Origin: Aspidapion aeneum
Taxonomy: Eukaryota > Arthropoda > Insecta > Coleoptera > Brentidae
Direction: 5' to 3'
NCBI GenBank assembly: GCA_963576565.1
Contig: OY755038.1
Span: 204,263,013 to 204,327,012, forward strand
DNA length: 64,000 nt
Numbering within the stretch: the stretch's first letter is position 1; every line of letters begins with the position of its first letter. A program made the translations under genes and the position numbers. Below, one piece after another: positions 1-10,959 of the stretch. The notes below the pieces were generated by a model that saw nothing but the letters and a program-made list of their open reading frames with translations, did no database searches and was not told the DNA's origin.

Positions 1-283
1 AAAACAAAAAGTGAATCAAAACAACATTCTTTCATTTGAAATCTATGCTTGTTCAGGTGTTCCTCAGGGTGGACACTTATCGCCTCTTTTGTTCGTTCTG
101 TTTATAAATGATCTTCACAGATGTTTAAAAAATTGTGAGTTTTTGTTGTTTGCTGATGATTTTAAAATTTACTTAATGATTAGATCCATTGATGACTGTC
201 TGGTGATACAGCAGGATCTTAACAATTTAATGAACGGTGTGTAAGCATTCAACTTAATTTAAATTTAAACAAATGTAGTGTAA
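1..283 (+). mobile_element. non-LTR retrotransposon reverse transcriptase fragment, 5' part
   Basis: Translation from about position 50 gives VPQGGHLSPLLF and then FLLFADDFKIY, the palm motifs of a LINE reverse transcriptase with the catalytic FADD. The style resembles the Jockey/CR1 group. A one-base frameshift near 228 ends the first frame at 244; the neighbouring frame continues with the LNLNLNKCS stretch usual after the RT core. The fragment begins left of the window. At 283 it is broken by the element at 284-2830 and resumes at 2834. It is decayed and non-coding in practice. The clade call is from motif style only. Confidence 0.85.
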
Positions 284-578
284 AGCCGGTTACTCATTAC
301 CGAGCCACGAGCCTCGAGCCTCGAACAATTCGCTAATGTAGACGTGAAAAAGGTATAATCGCAGCGCGCAACAAGCCATTCGCGACGAGCTAATAGGCGG
401 TCGTCGTTCAATGCGCTTCAAATAAAAAAAAATACCATGAATGAATGTTGAAAACTACAGGAATAGACCTGTTATATGGGATCCAAAAAACAAAGACTAT
501 TTAAAAAACATTTAAAAGAAGATGCGTGGTTTATATGTTACTAGCTTAAAACAAAATAGCTTTGCCAGTAAGCCCGAT

Positions 579-908
579 CAGCGGCGGATCCAGGATGTCC
601 GGGGGGGGGGGGGAGGGGCCAAGGAAGGAAAAAACCCAAAACAATTTTTTTTCAGGATTTAATAAGAATTAGCTTAAAAGTTTACCACTATGTGCAAACA
701 AAATGTGCCGCAGGCGAAAATTTAAGCAAAATCAGTTAAATTATAATAAAAAAAAATGATATTTTAGCTAATATTTTTGAAAAATTTTATATTTGGCAAA
801 AATTTGCGGCTTATGCATTGGTTATTTTTTTCTGGAACTAAAAATTATAAGCTTTTTGTCAAGGAGGGGGAGGGCCAGGCCCTTCTGCCCCCCCTTGATT
901 CCCCACTG
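579..908. mobile_element. hAT-type MITE nested in the Harbinger-like element
   Basis: The left end is CAGCGGCGGATCCAGG, followed by a poly-G tract. The right end is ATTCCCCACTG, read inverted as CAGTGGGGAAT. The flanking octamers AGCCCGAT (571-578) and ACCCCGAC (909-916) match at 6 of 8 positions, consistent with an aged 8-bp hAT duplication. No coding content. Similar termini occur at 10774 and near 22350. Confidence 0.55.
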
Positions 909-1054
909 ACCCCGACTCGCACAAGCAGCGTAAAAAAAATTGCCTGAACCAGACAAAATAACCCAGAGAATATGTATAAGTATTAGGTCATTATTGAAAA
1001 ATGGTACCCCTTTCATGTTACCCTCCAAAATTAAATTAGTGTTTAGTATGTTAG

Positions 1055-2195
1055 TTATTTTTCTTGTACAAATAAAATTGCCTCCAATATTAATCTAAAG
1101 CACTACATTTAGTTTGATGCTGAAGTTGCTATTTGTTGTTAACATTTGTGTAAGACTGGCCCAAACGTCATACTCCGATATCATAACCGCATAGAGGTTT
1201 GCATTCACTAAAATAAAAAACCTATATTTTATTATCTTATATATCTTACGAATTTCAACATTATATTGCTCTATAAGTCTAGTTTAATGTTTATATACCT
1301 ATATATAAGTATCGCCGTTTGTTAAAAACAAATATTATTTCCTAATTTTTTTTATAAAATAACATTTTATACGCGTACCCTGGTAGAGCGGCATTACCGT
1401 GATCAGTTTGTAATTCCTAAATATCTACCGCTAGAGGCGCCTTAAGCGAGCGCGCGCAATTTGTTCGTATTCCTTCAACATCTCTCAATACAGAGATCGC
1501 AACGCCCGAGTAAAGCCACATCTGTTATATGCAGTTTTTGCGTTAATACGTGCATTGGTGAAGGTCCGATCATAAGTTGTAATTACCGTTGTCAGTATAG
1601 TGAGGTTATAAAAATATATTTATTTTTCATTTTATACATATTTTATGTATAAAATTTCTTGTACAAGTAAAATTGCTTCCAATATTGCTCTAAAGCACTA
1701 CATTTAGTTTGATGCTAAAGTTGCTATTTATTGCTAATATTTGTGGAAGACTGGCCCAAACGTCATACTCCGTTATCAAAGGTTTGTATCTACTAAACCA
1801 CAGTAACCTAATGTATAAGTCTAGTTTAATGTTTATATATTTATAAGTATGTATCGCCGTTTGTTAAAAGCAAATATTATTCTTAATTTTTGTTAGAAAA
1901 TAAAATTTTATACGCGTACCCTGGTAGAGTGTCATTACCGTTATTAGTTTGTAATTTCTAAATATCTAACGCTAAAGGCGCTTTAAGCGAGCGAGCGCGA
2001 ATTGTTCTTATTCCTTCAACATCTCTCAATACAGATCGCAACGCCTGAGTAAAGCCACATCTCTTAAGTGCAGTTTTTAGCGTTAATACGTGCCTAGGTT
2101 AGCTTGTCCAATTATAAGTGGTAATTACCGTTATCAGGTTAGTGAGGTAAACAAAATATATTTATTTTCCATTTTATACCACAAAATTTATTACC
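1055..2195. repeat. direct tandem duplication, unit about 600 bp
   Basis: Two diverged copies lie head to tail, about 1055-1655 and 1660-2195. Both contain ACTGGCCCAAACGTCATACT, then TACGCGTACCCTGGTAGAG, a CAACATCTCTCAATACAGA block and GCGTTAATACGTGC, in the same order. The duplication lies wholly inside the Harbinger-like element and has no coding potential. The remainder, 2200-2740, is AT-rich with nothing recognisable. Confidence 0.75.
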
Positions 2196-2833
2196 CAGAA
2201 AGAAAAAAACAAAAACTCTTTTTACAAAACAAGCGGAGCGATAAAACATACGTATAATCATTTCCATTATCGTCATTATCAATTTTAATTTAAAGCAATA
2301 TACTCACAGAAAACGTATACGGGATGCCATTATGAGTATTTAAAGTAAATTTTTGAAAAAATCCTTAGACACATTATTTTTATTTTCTTAAAATATTTAT
2401 ATCTATCGACTCCTAGCTGGGGTAGCTTTGACCTCTTGACTTTAGAGAAGGAAAGTGGGTCGTGATATCTTGTTTAAAATAGTTTTTTTTATTCCTTTAC
2501 ATCATTGATATTATTTCAAAAATTAATACATTTTGAGATATTCGCAATTTAAGAAAAAAATTAAGACTGACAGCTTACTATTTTCTTACAAGTAAACTAT
2601 CACAAATAGATTTAGCTAATTTTTTTTTAAATACTTATTTCATTTAAAAAATTTACTTATGTAGGTAAACTTTTTCAAGAGATGTGTACTTATGTCTCAA
2701 ATTTAGTGGGTACTTTATTTTAATTTGAGGTTTCGATATCGCGCTGCGAGCCTCGAATAATGCCGTCCACATTAGCGAATAGATCGCGCTTGTTGATCGA
2801 GGCTCGTGGTTCGTTAATGAATACCCGGCTTAA

Positions 2834-3660
2834 TGAGATTTTACAGAATGCAAACACCAATAATTTTTAACGATTCACTAAATTCAGCTTTGTTGAATAG
2901 TGCTGATCAGGTTCAGGATCTTGGTATCATTTTAGATCAAAAATTAGATTTTAGTATACACAATATTTGTAACAAAAGTTTAAGAATGTTGGGCTATTTA
3001 TCTCATAGTCTTGATGAATTTAACAATATTTTTTGTTTTAAAATATTGTACTGCTCCTTAGTACGTTCACATGTTGAGTATGCTTGCAAGATATGGAACC
3101 CTTGTTTTATAAATACATTGAAATGTTGGAGAAAATTCGAAATAATTTTTTAAGAATAATAAATTATAAACTGAAAATTCCCAGAGACCAAATTGATTAC
3201 TTATATCTGCGGAATTTGCTCAATATTGATAGATTGGAAAAAAGAAGATTTATGTTAGATGTACGAATGCTTTTTAAAATTTTAAACAGTAAGTTGGATT
3301 GTCCAAGTTTATTGTAATTAGTCTCTTTGTGAGTTCCACAATGGTTTACTAGAAACATCTGTAATTCATGTTCCATTACATAGAACATCATATGGAATAA
3401 ATTCCCTTTTAACAAGAATGGCTAACTACATTAACAGGCTGGACATAGATATTTTCAATGTCACAATCAATCAATTTGATAGATATGTTAGTAATTATGA
3501 TTTATAGTCTATTGACTAACAATAGTTGTCAATCTAGATAATAAAAACTATGAAAAAAAATTTGTACTATAAAAAATTGTAAATGACATGACCATTGAAA
3601 TAAATAAATAAAATAAAATAAAATAAAATAAAATAAAATTAAATAAAAATTTTAATTGCA
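2834..3660 (+). mobile_element. non-LTR retrotransposon fragment, 3' part with A-rich tail
   Basis: This continues the LINE interrupted at 283. The frame beginning at 2834 carries DLGIILDQKLDF, YLSHSLDEF and SLVRSHVEYACKIWNP, the thumb and C-terminal region of LINE reverse transcriptases. A frameshift near 3090 moves the reading to the next frame (RNNFLRIINYKL). After decayed C-terminal codons the element ends in a (AAATA)n tail at about 3600-3650, the microsatellite-like 3' end expected from target-primed retrotransposition. Confidence 0.82.
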
Positions 3661-3721
3661 AAAGGTGGCTGGGTTGACATGGAAAGCCCCATATGCTTAC
3701 TGCCAAATGAAAGTAACTTAC

Positions 3722-3958
3722 CTGTATCAACACCTATAGATCTTTGCGTCGATGGGCCCTGATCTATTGGCTCATTTTCCAAGGGGCAGCAGACTTTTGG
3801 CAAGGTGCCAGAAAACCCGCATTGAGAATCTCTCAGGTATTGGGCACTTTGAGCGCTGATTGGCCTTACTTTGAGGAGGTTGTAGAGTGGATCGCACTCC
3901 GTTATCACAACACAGTTGCCGTTGGATTGTCTTGGAGTCCTACATATGTCAGAATTTT
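3722..3958 (-). CDS. CLIP-domain exon of a second serine protease gene (partial)
   Basis: Read on the minus strand, the exon follows a pyrimidine-rich AG acceptor (3959-3960) and ends at a GTAAGT donor (3716-3721). It encodes about 78 residues with six cysteines in CLIP spacing: DICRTPR, GNCVV, TECDPLY, SQCGF and KVCCP. CLIP domains are arthropod regulatory modules on secreted serine protease zymogens of immune and developmental cascades. Exon phases (two bases carried in, one base out) are the same as in the CLIP exon at 33788-33997, so the two genes are paralogues. It lies downstream of the stop codon of the gene ending at 12770, so it belongs to a separate gene. The protease exons must lie left of position 1. 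No first exon was identified. Confidence 0.82.
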
Positions 3959-4045
3959 CTAAAAAAGCAGGATTTTGTTTTTTAGAATCCACCATAATAA
4001 AAAAAATTCACACGCAGGGAGAATTTTTAAGCCCCGAAAGTACGT

Positions 4046-4495
4046 AACACAAGCGCCCCCGAGCGGATCAATTAAATTAACAATTAAACTGACAATCACG
4101 ATTGACAATCCCGATTGATGAGGCTTCAATGAACACTTTAATGTTTTATCAATCGTCAGTTCAGTGAATCTCCCGAGTTGTTTATTGTTTGTGAACGGTA
4201 TGGTTTCCAATGTCGATTTGGGCTTTTACTTTAGCGGTATACCGCCAAAAAAAGCCAAGATAAAATAAAAGAAGAGGTCGAAAGGGTGGTATAAACTGGG
4301 AAGCAATACTTTTTTTATTTTTATTCATGTAATCCTAACATTTTACTTTCCACAACACTGGGTGCTCGAGATACCGCTATTAAAAGCATAACAAAGTCTT
4401 TATCTGCGATGTTTTGGGAGTATACGGGGCTCAACGAGGTGTCCATTATCGTAGCTCTCAAGCAACTGGCCGAACGATTGTCAATTAAGCTGGAT
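4046..4495 (+). mobile_element. Harbinger-type transposase-derived fragment, copy A
   Basis: It begins near AGCGCCCCCGAG and GATCAATTAAATT, a terminal block shared with copies at 4496, 36270 and 36800. The interior matches the other copies (ATCGTCAGTTCAGTGAATCT, then TCCATTATCGTAGC) but lacks the central transposase segment and has an unrelated A/T-rich patch near 4310. It is internally deleted and non-coding. Confidence 0.6.
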
Positions 4496-5175
4496 TAAGC
4501 GACCCCGAGACGATCAATTAAATTGACAATTAAAATGACAATCGCGATTAACAATCGCGATTGGTGGGGCTTCAATGAACACTTCAATGTTTTATCAATC
4601 GTCAGTTCAGTGAATCTCTCGAGTCGTTTATTATTTGTGAACGGTATGGTTTTCAATATCGATTTGGGCTTTTTGGCCTTACTTTGGCAGTATACAGTCA
4701 AAAAAAAGCCAAGACAAAAGAAAATTGGAGGAGACGCTGGTCGAAAGAGTGATATAAACTGAGAAGCCGTTTTACCCGTGAACATTTACTAAAAGTTCTG
4801 CGAGATACTGAACCAGATGATTACGAAAATTTTCTTCGAATGAATGAACCAGTTTTGATATATTATTAGCATTAATTCGGCCAGACATCTCTTAACTCTG
4901 GGTGATCGCGATACAGCGCTAAAAGGCACAAAAAAGCCTTTATGCGCGATGTTTTTGGAGTCCATGGGGCTCAACGAGGTATCCATTATCGTGGCTGTCA
5001 AGCAACTGGCCGAACGATTGTCAATCGCTCGATTAGAAGATCAATTGCGAGCGTCAATCAGAGCCCTCAATGCGCTTTAATCAAAAATCCTTCAATCGTC
5101 GTCAATCCATCGATCCATAGCATCAATCGTCTCCGACACGATCAATCAATGCATGAATGAGACCGATTAATTGCA
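4496..5175 (+). mobile_element. Harbinger-type transposase-derived fragment, copy B
   Basis: The left terminus GACCCCGAGACGATCAATTA is followed by a decayed reading frame with WSKEGYKL-like and LLKVLRDTEPD-like segments, then RPDIS. This resembles the N-terminal part of PIF/Harbinger (HARBI/ALP1-like) transposases, which carry a motif of the form YKNYLRM..FD.LL upstream of the DDE domain. No DDE domain is visible. The 3' end is truncated near ATGCATGAATGAGACCGATT. The identification rests on pattern memory of the family. Confidence 0.55.
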
Positions 5176-5628
5176 CTTGAGCTTTTGAGGACCTAGGTTT
5201 ATAGAATATACTTTTAGTCTTAAAGTATGTCAAGAAATCACATTTTTTTATTTGTCCACCCACTTTTGACTCAGCCTATATACTATTTGGAAAACTATAT
5301 TGTTTGTGACCTAACAAAGTGTTGCCATGCAGACAATTTTGCAAAACAAACAAACCAAAGGACATCAACAAACATTAAGCGTATAATAGCGTCAAATGTT
5401 AATTTGTTGCTGCTTGTGCAATTAATTTATTAGCAGAAAACGGTTTTTTTAAATGTAAATGTCAAGGTTATTCCATCTTAAACATCATCAGGACTAATTA
5501 TTGGTTTACACCTACACTGCAATTTAAATTAATTTATTTTAACGGTAAATTTTAGCATTTTTTTACATTAAAAATTTTAGCAAGCTTATCCGAATAATAA
5601 AGAGTGTTACGAATAGAGTGGAATATGT
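5176..5628. other. AT-rich stretch, nothing recognised
   Basis: No ORF with a recognisable domain is seen. There is a short hairpin (ACTTTTAGTCTTAAAGT) near 5212. Confidence 0.4.
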
Positions 5629-5629
5629 A

Positions 5630-6270
5630 TATTCAGGGTGTAATTTAAATGATACACCAAACATTAAGGGTTGAAGGAGAAGGTCAAAAGTAGACAAAAA
5701 GTTCAGTGCAGTGCCCCGCCAAAATCGCGCGGAAACTGCACCAAACATTTCAGCCCATATTTGACCTATCTAAAACTCTACTTCGAAATGAGCTGCGAAA
5801 CTCAAACTTTGCACAGTCCTAGATCTTTGTATAGTTCACAACCCCTTCAAGTTCCATAAGGTAGTAAAGTAGTTAGAAAATTTCAAAAAACGTCGAAATT
5901 ACCACTCATTCACTCACTCATGTATAGATCATCAAAATTCTACTGTACTTCCAGACATGCTACAAAGCTGAAATTTCGCACACTCGTAGAAATTGTGCCC
6001 AAGCCCTTGGAAAAAATAAAAAAAACCTCAAAATTATAATTTACTCCCCTCCCTAACATTGCCCACTTCCAAAAGCGCTAGAGAGCTGACCTTTGGCAGA
6101 CTGACAGAAAAAAATTAAAAAATCCCAAAATTTTAACTTGCTTTCCTCCCCTATAAATGTAAAGTTAAGTTATATTAAAGTAACATTTCCCACTTCCAAA
6201 AACGCTAGAGAGCTGAGTTTTAGAAGGCCGATGGGATAGTTTGGTACATCATTTAAACTACACCTTGTAT
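5630..6270. mobile_element. MITE with inverted ends enclosing a tandem-repeat element remnant
   Basis: The ends CAGGGTGTAATTTAAATGA (left) and, inverted, AAGGTGTAGTTTAAATGA (right) form a terminal inverted repeat of about 35 bp flanked by TA. Inside, 5690-6235 holds the CAGTGCC...CGCGCGGAAACTG head and two or three decayed units of the family with CGCTAGAGAGCTGA (see 7556-8700). The tandem-repeat element therefore inserted into, or was captured by, a Tc1/mariner-like MITE. Confidence 0.55.
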
Positions 6271-6274
6271 ATCG

Positions 6275-6842
6275 AAATGTGTAGGTAATAAGGGCGATTA
6301 ATTAATGAATAAATGAAAAATTTGGTCATTAATGTAGGTTTTCCTAGTAAGTACTTATTAACTTAATTAAGTTTAAGGTTTGGAAAAAAAATTGTCACTT
6401 AAAAGGGTAGGATGATTTACACACATAAATAATATAGTTTTTAATTAAAAAAAAACTTTTACAAAATAAAAACGACAATTTCCAGTGTTAATTTCGTCTT
6501 CTTGTAAATCCACAAAATTTTGATTTTTCATTCCAATTTTTTATGACAAGAATTTAAAAAGAAATTAACGACGCTGCAACTTAAAGACATTTTTGGCTGT
6601 AAGTTATTAATTTTTGTCCTTGTTTGGATATCCCCTATTTCAATCAAGGTATCAATAGATTTAAGTAAATTATTTTTATACTACCAGCTATTATATAGAT
6701 TTCAATAACTACTGATTAGTTTATACTTTACAGTTTTTGGCATTTTAGATATACAAAGTGCACAGTGCACTTTTCAAAAGAAAATGTTAAATCATTGTTT
6801 CCCATTTACAAAACATTGCAAAATTATTCATACTTTCCACGT
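6275..6842. other. AT-rich stretch, nothing recognised
   Basis: No domain-bearing ORF and no clear repeat is seen in this interval. Confidence 0.35.
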
Positions 6843-6843
6843 A

Positions 6844-7027
6844 CAGTGGATATCGGCTATAACGCGATTGAACGGACTGCTTAATTTCGGTCGTGATAAC
6901 CCAGCGTCGTTATAGAGAAATAAGGTAACAAAATGTGTTATATATAGAACCCGGTCGGGACCTTAATATGTCGTCGCTATAACCGATATGTCGTAATATC
7001 CGATATCGTTATAAGCGATATTCACTG
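6844..7027. mobile_element. Tc1/mariner (pogo-like) MITE, about 184 bp
   Basis: The left end CAGTGGATATCGGCTATAAC and the right end (inverted CAGTGAATATCGCTTATAAC) are near-perfect inverted repeats flanked by TA on both sides (6842-6843, 7028-7029). CAGTG...TATAACG termini with a TA target are typical of pogo/Tigger-type non-autonomous elements. No ORF. Confidence 0.75.
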
Positions 7028-7029
7028 TA

Positions 7030-7310
7030 TAACTTCTCAAATTTTTAATTTTTACCATTCCAGCCCACGTAGCAATGGCTAGAGAAGAAAGAATTTTTTT
7101 TCGAGGTAAAGCCGAAAATTTGTTATTTTGGTGTATTTTGACCTTTATTAGCAATTTCCTCGTGATGTCCGTCTGTGTGTGTGTGTGTCAGGTAAGATAG
7201 TGTTCGACAGTCTAACGAGCTGATTAGATTTTGGTCAAAATCCATTCTTGCTAATGACAGTTTTTTGAAAATTAAAAAATAATAAAATGCTAACTTTTTA
7301 TTGGAGTATC
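7030..7310. repeat. interspersed repeat, left part (right part at 9826-9900)
   Basis: It contains GCCCACGTAGCAATGGCTAG, a (TG)n tract, GTGTTCGACAGTCTAACGAG and CAAAATCCATT. The same order occurs at 42110-42990, where the repeat is uninterrupted. Here it is split by the palindromic element at 7311-9825 and resumes with AATATGCGGCTTTTGGAATA. Confidence 0.7.
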
Positions 7311-9825
7311 GCACACGTTGGTACTTGTGACGATTTCAACTTTAAAAATATATAAACCCTAAAACATTTTTTTTTAAATACATATATTTTTAGCTTTTAT
7401 TTGCAATAAAAATTAAAATCGCGTATGTAGCCCTTTTCAAGAAATTTTATAAAATGACCTTTTTATGTAAATTAATGCTCCATGAGAGTATGTTCTGACA
7501 TCGAAGAAATATGTTCTCTGGTTCTGATTATAATATCAATCCAATACGTGTATTATCTGAGGGCACGGCAGTGCCTCGCCAAGTTTGTACAGTCGTAGAT
7601 CTCCATGGAGTTAACAACCCCTCCAAGTTTCATGGAATTCCCTAAAGTAGTAAAGTAGTTACGAAATTTCAAAAAACGTCGAAATTGCCACTGACTCACT
7701 CATGTATAGATCATCAATATTCTACTGTACTTCCAGACATGCTACAGAGCTGAAATTTGGCAGACTGATAGAAATTATGACCAAACCCCTGGAAAATTTT
7801 AATTTACTCCCCTCCCCTATACATTTAAAGTTATGTAAAATTAGCATCGCCCACTTCCAGAAATGCTAGAGAGTTGAGCTTTGGCAGACTGATGAGAACT
7901 ATGATAAAACTATAGGAAAAAATCAAAAAACCCGAAAAATTTTATTTACTCCCCTCCCCTATACATTTAAAGTTATGTAAAAGTAGCATTGTCCACTTCC
8001 AGAAATGCTAGAGAGTTGAGCTTTGGCAGACTGATAGGAACTATGTAAAACTATAGGAAAAAATTAAAACACCCCAAAATTCTAATTTACTTCCCTCCCC
8101 TATAAATGTAAACTTAAGTAAAAGCAACATTGCCTACTTCCAGACATACTAGAGAGCTGAGCTTTGGAAGACCGATAGTAACTATGATAAAGTTATAGAA
8201 AAAAATTAAAACACCCCAAAATTCTAATTAACTTCCCCTATTAATGTAAAGTTATGTAAAAGTAACACTGCCCACTTCCAGAAACGCTAGAGAGCTGAAC
8301 TTTTTAAGACTGAAAGACAATATGATAAAACTATATAAAACAAAAACATTTCATGTAAAAAACCAAGTACGCGAAAATGGCATTCCGTAAAAAGAATTGA
8401 GATAAAAGTAAAGCCAAGTTTTCCAATACAAATTTGAAAATGAAAGGTTCTTACTAGTTTGGAAATATTTTTCTAAACTTGGCTATTACGGCTGTAAATG
8501 ACTCTTAGGCACAGTGCTAAATTGAACATAAAGAAGTTTGGCTGTAATAGCAAAGTTTAAAAAAACATTTCCAAACTAGTGAGAACCTTTCATTTTTAAA
8601 TTTGTATTGGAAAACTTGGCTTTACTTTTATCTCAATTCTTTTTACGGAATGCCATTTTCGCGTACTTGGCTTTTTTTACATGAAATGTTTTTGTTATGA
8701 TACATATATATTAAAAAAAATAACTTTAAAATTTAAGAAAATTATATTAATTTAACATAACCTTTATTTTAAAATCAATCTAAATATAACAAAAATGCAA
8801 AATCAAAAGAAAAATGTCTCTTCTGTTGTTGTTAAACAAAATATCCTTGTAAAAATTAAATATAGGTTACTTAAAAGCTCATAAAAATTGTTCTTATTTA
8901 ACTTAAACGTTTTTTCAAACATATTGGTTGAATGATAGATCTGCTCCGAGGCCTGCTCTGAAAAAATTTTAATGTTTTTTGATACTGCTTTATAAATTTT
9001 GGTACGTGATGAACTAGAGCATGCATTTTCAGTGTAGGAAGAATTTTGACTTTTCCCAGCCCTGTATTGAACTGCTTAATGAATATTTTGTTTTCTTGCT
9101 TCGCTTGCAAGTTTTTATTTAAACATCTTTCAAGCGGAATAGGAATAGACGAAAACACAAAACTTTTTAGGAATAATTATGATTATTTTCTTACGATTAT
9201 TTTCTTACAGGAAACAAATATCTGGCTGTTTGTTCGGCATTTGTGGCTGGCAGTTGTTTCTATAAAATTTTATTAAGCAGTTCAATACAGTGCTGGAAAA
9301 AGTCAAAATTCTTCCTACACCGAAAATTCATGCTCTAGTATGTCACATACTAGAATTTATAGACCAGTATGAAAGATAATAAGAATTTTTTTCCGAGCAG
9401 GCCTCGGAGCAGATCCATCATTCCTTCGGTATGTTTGAAAAAAATGTAAGTTATATAAGAATAAAATATTTATGATTATAAGAAAAAAACTACTTCTCTG
9501 CATTTGTTCATACAATATATAGCTTTTTAGTAACCTATATTTTATTTTGACAATGATATTTTCTTTAACAGCACGAGAATAGAGATTATATTTAAGTAAT
9601 AAAATTTTGTTAAATCTTCATGTTATCTTTTTTTTTAAATATTTATCTATAATATACGTATTGGATTGATATTTTAACCAGAACATATTCTCATTAATTT
9701 ACATAAAAAAAGTCATTTTATAATATTGCAAATGAAAGCTAAAAATATATGTATCTAAAAAAAATTTTTTTTTGAATTTTATATTTTTAAAGTTGAAATC
9801 GCCAAATTTACCAACGTGCGCATTA
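7311..9825. mobile_element. palindromic DNA transposon with transposase 3' end on both arms
   Basis: The ends are CACGTTGGTA and TACCAACGTG. The left arm (about 7311-7556 and 8701-9110) is the reverse complement of the right arm (about 9260-9825), with a centre near 9180. The minus strand at 9080-8900 encodes KMHALVHHVPKFI and then, after a frameshift, FSEQASEQIYHS. The plus strand at 9290-9430 encodes the same segment again (KIHALVCHILEFI, then FFSEQASEQIHHS). I associate the pair MHxLVHHVxEF and SEQASExxH with a transposase-like protein common in insect and Hydra genomes; I cannot name the superfamily. A tandem-repeat element (7556-8700) sits in the left arm. Confidence 0.65.
7556..8700. 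mobile_element. Helitron/DINE-like element with about 150-bp tandem units and palindromic 3' end
   Basis: The head TCTGAGGGCACGGCAGTGCC contains a small hairpin. It is followed by a CACTGACTCACTC block, then about four tandem units of about 150 bp, each with CCCACTTCCAGAAA, GCTAGAGAGCTGA and CCCTCCCCTATA. From 8337 to 8700 the 3' end is a palindrome with arms of about 140 bp (AAAACATTTCATGTAAAAAA on the outside). The order head, tandem array, 3' stem recurs at 18101 and 50098. It recalls DINE/HINE elements with internal satellites, but no autonomous partner is visible. Confidence 0.6.
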
Positions 9826-9899
9826 ATATGCGGCTTTTGGAATATAGTAGATTACATTTGGCTCAATAATTTGTGTTATAACTAAAAACTTCGTAGGAG

Positions 9900-10770
9900 C
9901 TTTAGTTTCATTAATTTTAAAATTTGGGTACTTAATTTTATTATTATGTTTGGCCCGTCACTGTGTTACAGGTTAAATTCTGATATCCTAATTTAATTCC
10001 GGTAAAAGACTGGCACAAACTTATGAATCTTCAGCACAGTGATAACAAAATTCTGCGAATTGAACCACGATAATTTTCGTACTAATTGCAAATTTTATCG
10101 ATTTGGCGCCCCTTGACTCAGGGCAGCTTTGCTTTGCCCCTTTTAGATCCGCCACTGAAATCAACTTACGTGCAAAAATATTAACAAACAAACTTATGGT
10201 AATTCCAACACGTATCCAAGTCCGGCTCATTTTTTATAATTTACAAACAAATATAAAACATCACAAAAAAACGAACACACTAATCTCAAATCGAGAAATA
10301 TTTAATACCGAAAATTTCACCGGGTTTTTCACTAATTAATAAAAAATTATTAAAATATCAATAATATAAATTTCTAATTTAACTATAATCTAAAACTTAT
10401 GGGTACATGAATAAAAGATAAACAATATAAAATTGTTGACCCGTCGCACATTAATTTTAAAAACATTATAATGTCTATGTGAGTGGTCAAGACAGTCGTA
10501 ATACAGTAACTCGCAAAATTCAAAGTATCATATGCTTCATTAATTAACAAGTTTAGCGCAAAGACGTGTCTACGCGTCATGCACACTGGCATCCAGTTAA
10601 AAATTACAAGCTCGCTGGGTTTGACGTGTAAACACGGCACGTCCTAATAAACCCTTAAAAATATACGCATAAACACGTGGTAAACACATTTTTTCAACGT
10701 ACTTGGATAATACTTGATATAAATCATATATCGGCAACAATTATTGATATTATAAATAACCGTTAGCAGT
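9900..10770. other. AT-rich stretch with one hAT-type end remnant
   Basis: At about 10107-10158, CCCTTTTAGATCCGCCACTG is the inverted hAT-like terminus CAGTGGCGGATC, without a recognisable partner end. Nothing else is recognised. Confidence 0.35.
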
Positions 10771-10773
10771 GAA

Positions 10774-10951
10774 CAGTGGCGTATATAAGGAGGGGGCCTG
10801 GGGGGCCCGAAGCTATGATTTTTTTAGATATTTTCCACATATTTCATGAATACAAACATAAAATAGCATAAAATACGGCCTCATGAGGTCTCACCCCCCC
10901 CCCAGAACTGTCTCGGGCCTCCCCCGAAACTTTTTTCTATATACGCCACTG
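10774..10951. mobile_element. hAT-type MITE, 178 bp, with exact 8-bp duplication
   Basis: The ends are CAGTGGCGTATATA and, inverted, CAGTGGCGTATATAG. GCAGTGAA occurs exactly on both sides (10766-10773 and 10952-10959). Eight-base target duplications with CAGTGGCG ends are typical of hAT elements. The interior has GGGGCC-rich and CCCC-rich tracts. The perfect duplication suggests a recent insertion. Confidence 0.85.
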
Positions 10952-10959
10952 GCAGTGAA

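Larger units (their letters stand above)
284..2830. mobile_element. PIF/Harbinger-like DNA transposon, non-autonomous
   Basis: The left end AGCCGGTTACTCATTA and the right end (reverse complement AGCCGGGTATTCATTA) form an imperfect terminal inverted repeat of about 37 bp that includes CACGAGCCTCGA. A further shared block, ATTCGCTAATGT, lies just inside. The flanks carry TAA at 281-283 and 2831-2833. Removing the element and one TAA rejoins the LINE reading frame (KCS|VMRFYR), so the ends are exact. A 3-bp TWA duplication is typical of PIF/Harbinger. No transposase ORF is visible inside. The element holds a hAT-type MITE (579-908) and a roughly 600-bp tandem duplication (1055-2195). Confidence 0.8.

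Noticed and set aside
3744..3962. Plus-strand 72-codon ORF
   Set aside because: It is the antisense of the CLIP exon at 3722-3958, which has splice sites and six conserved cysteines.
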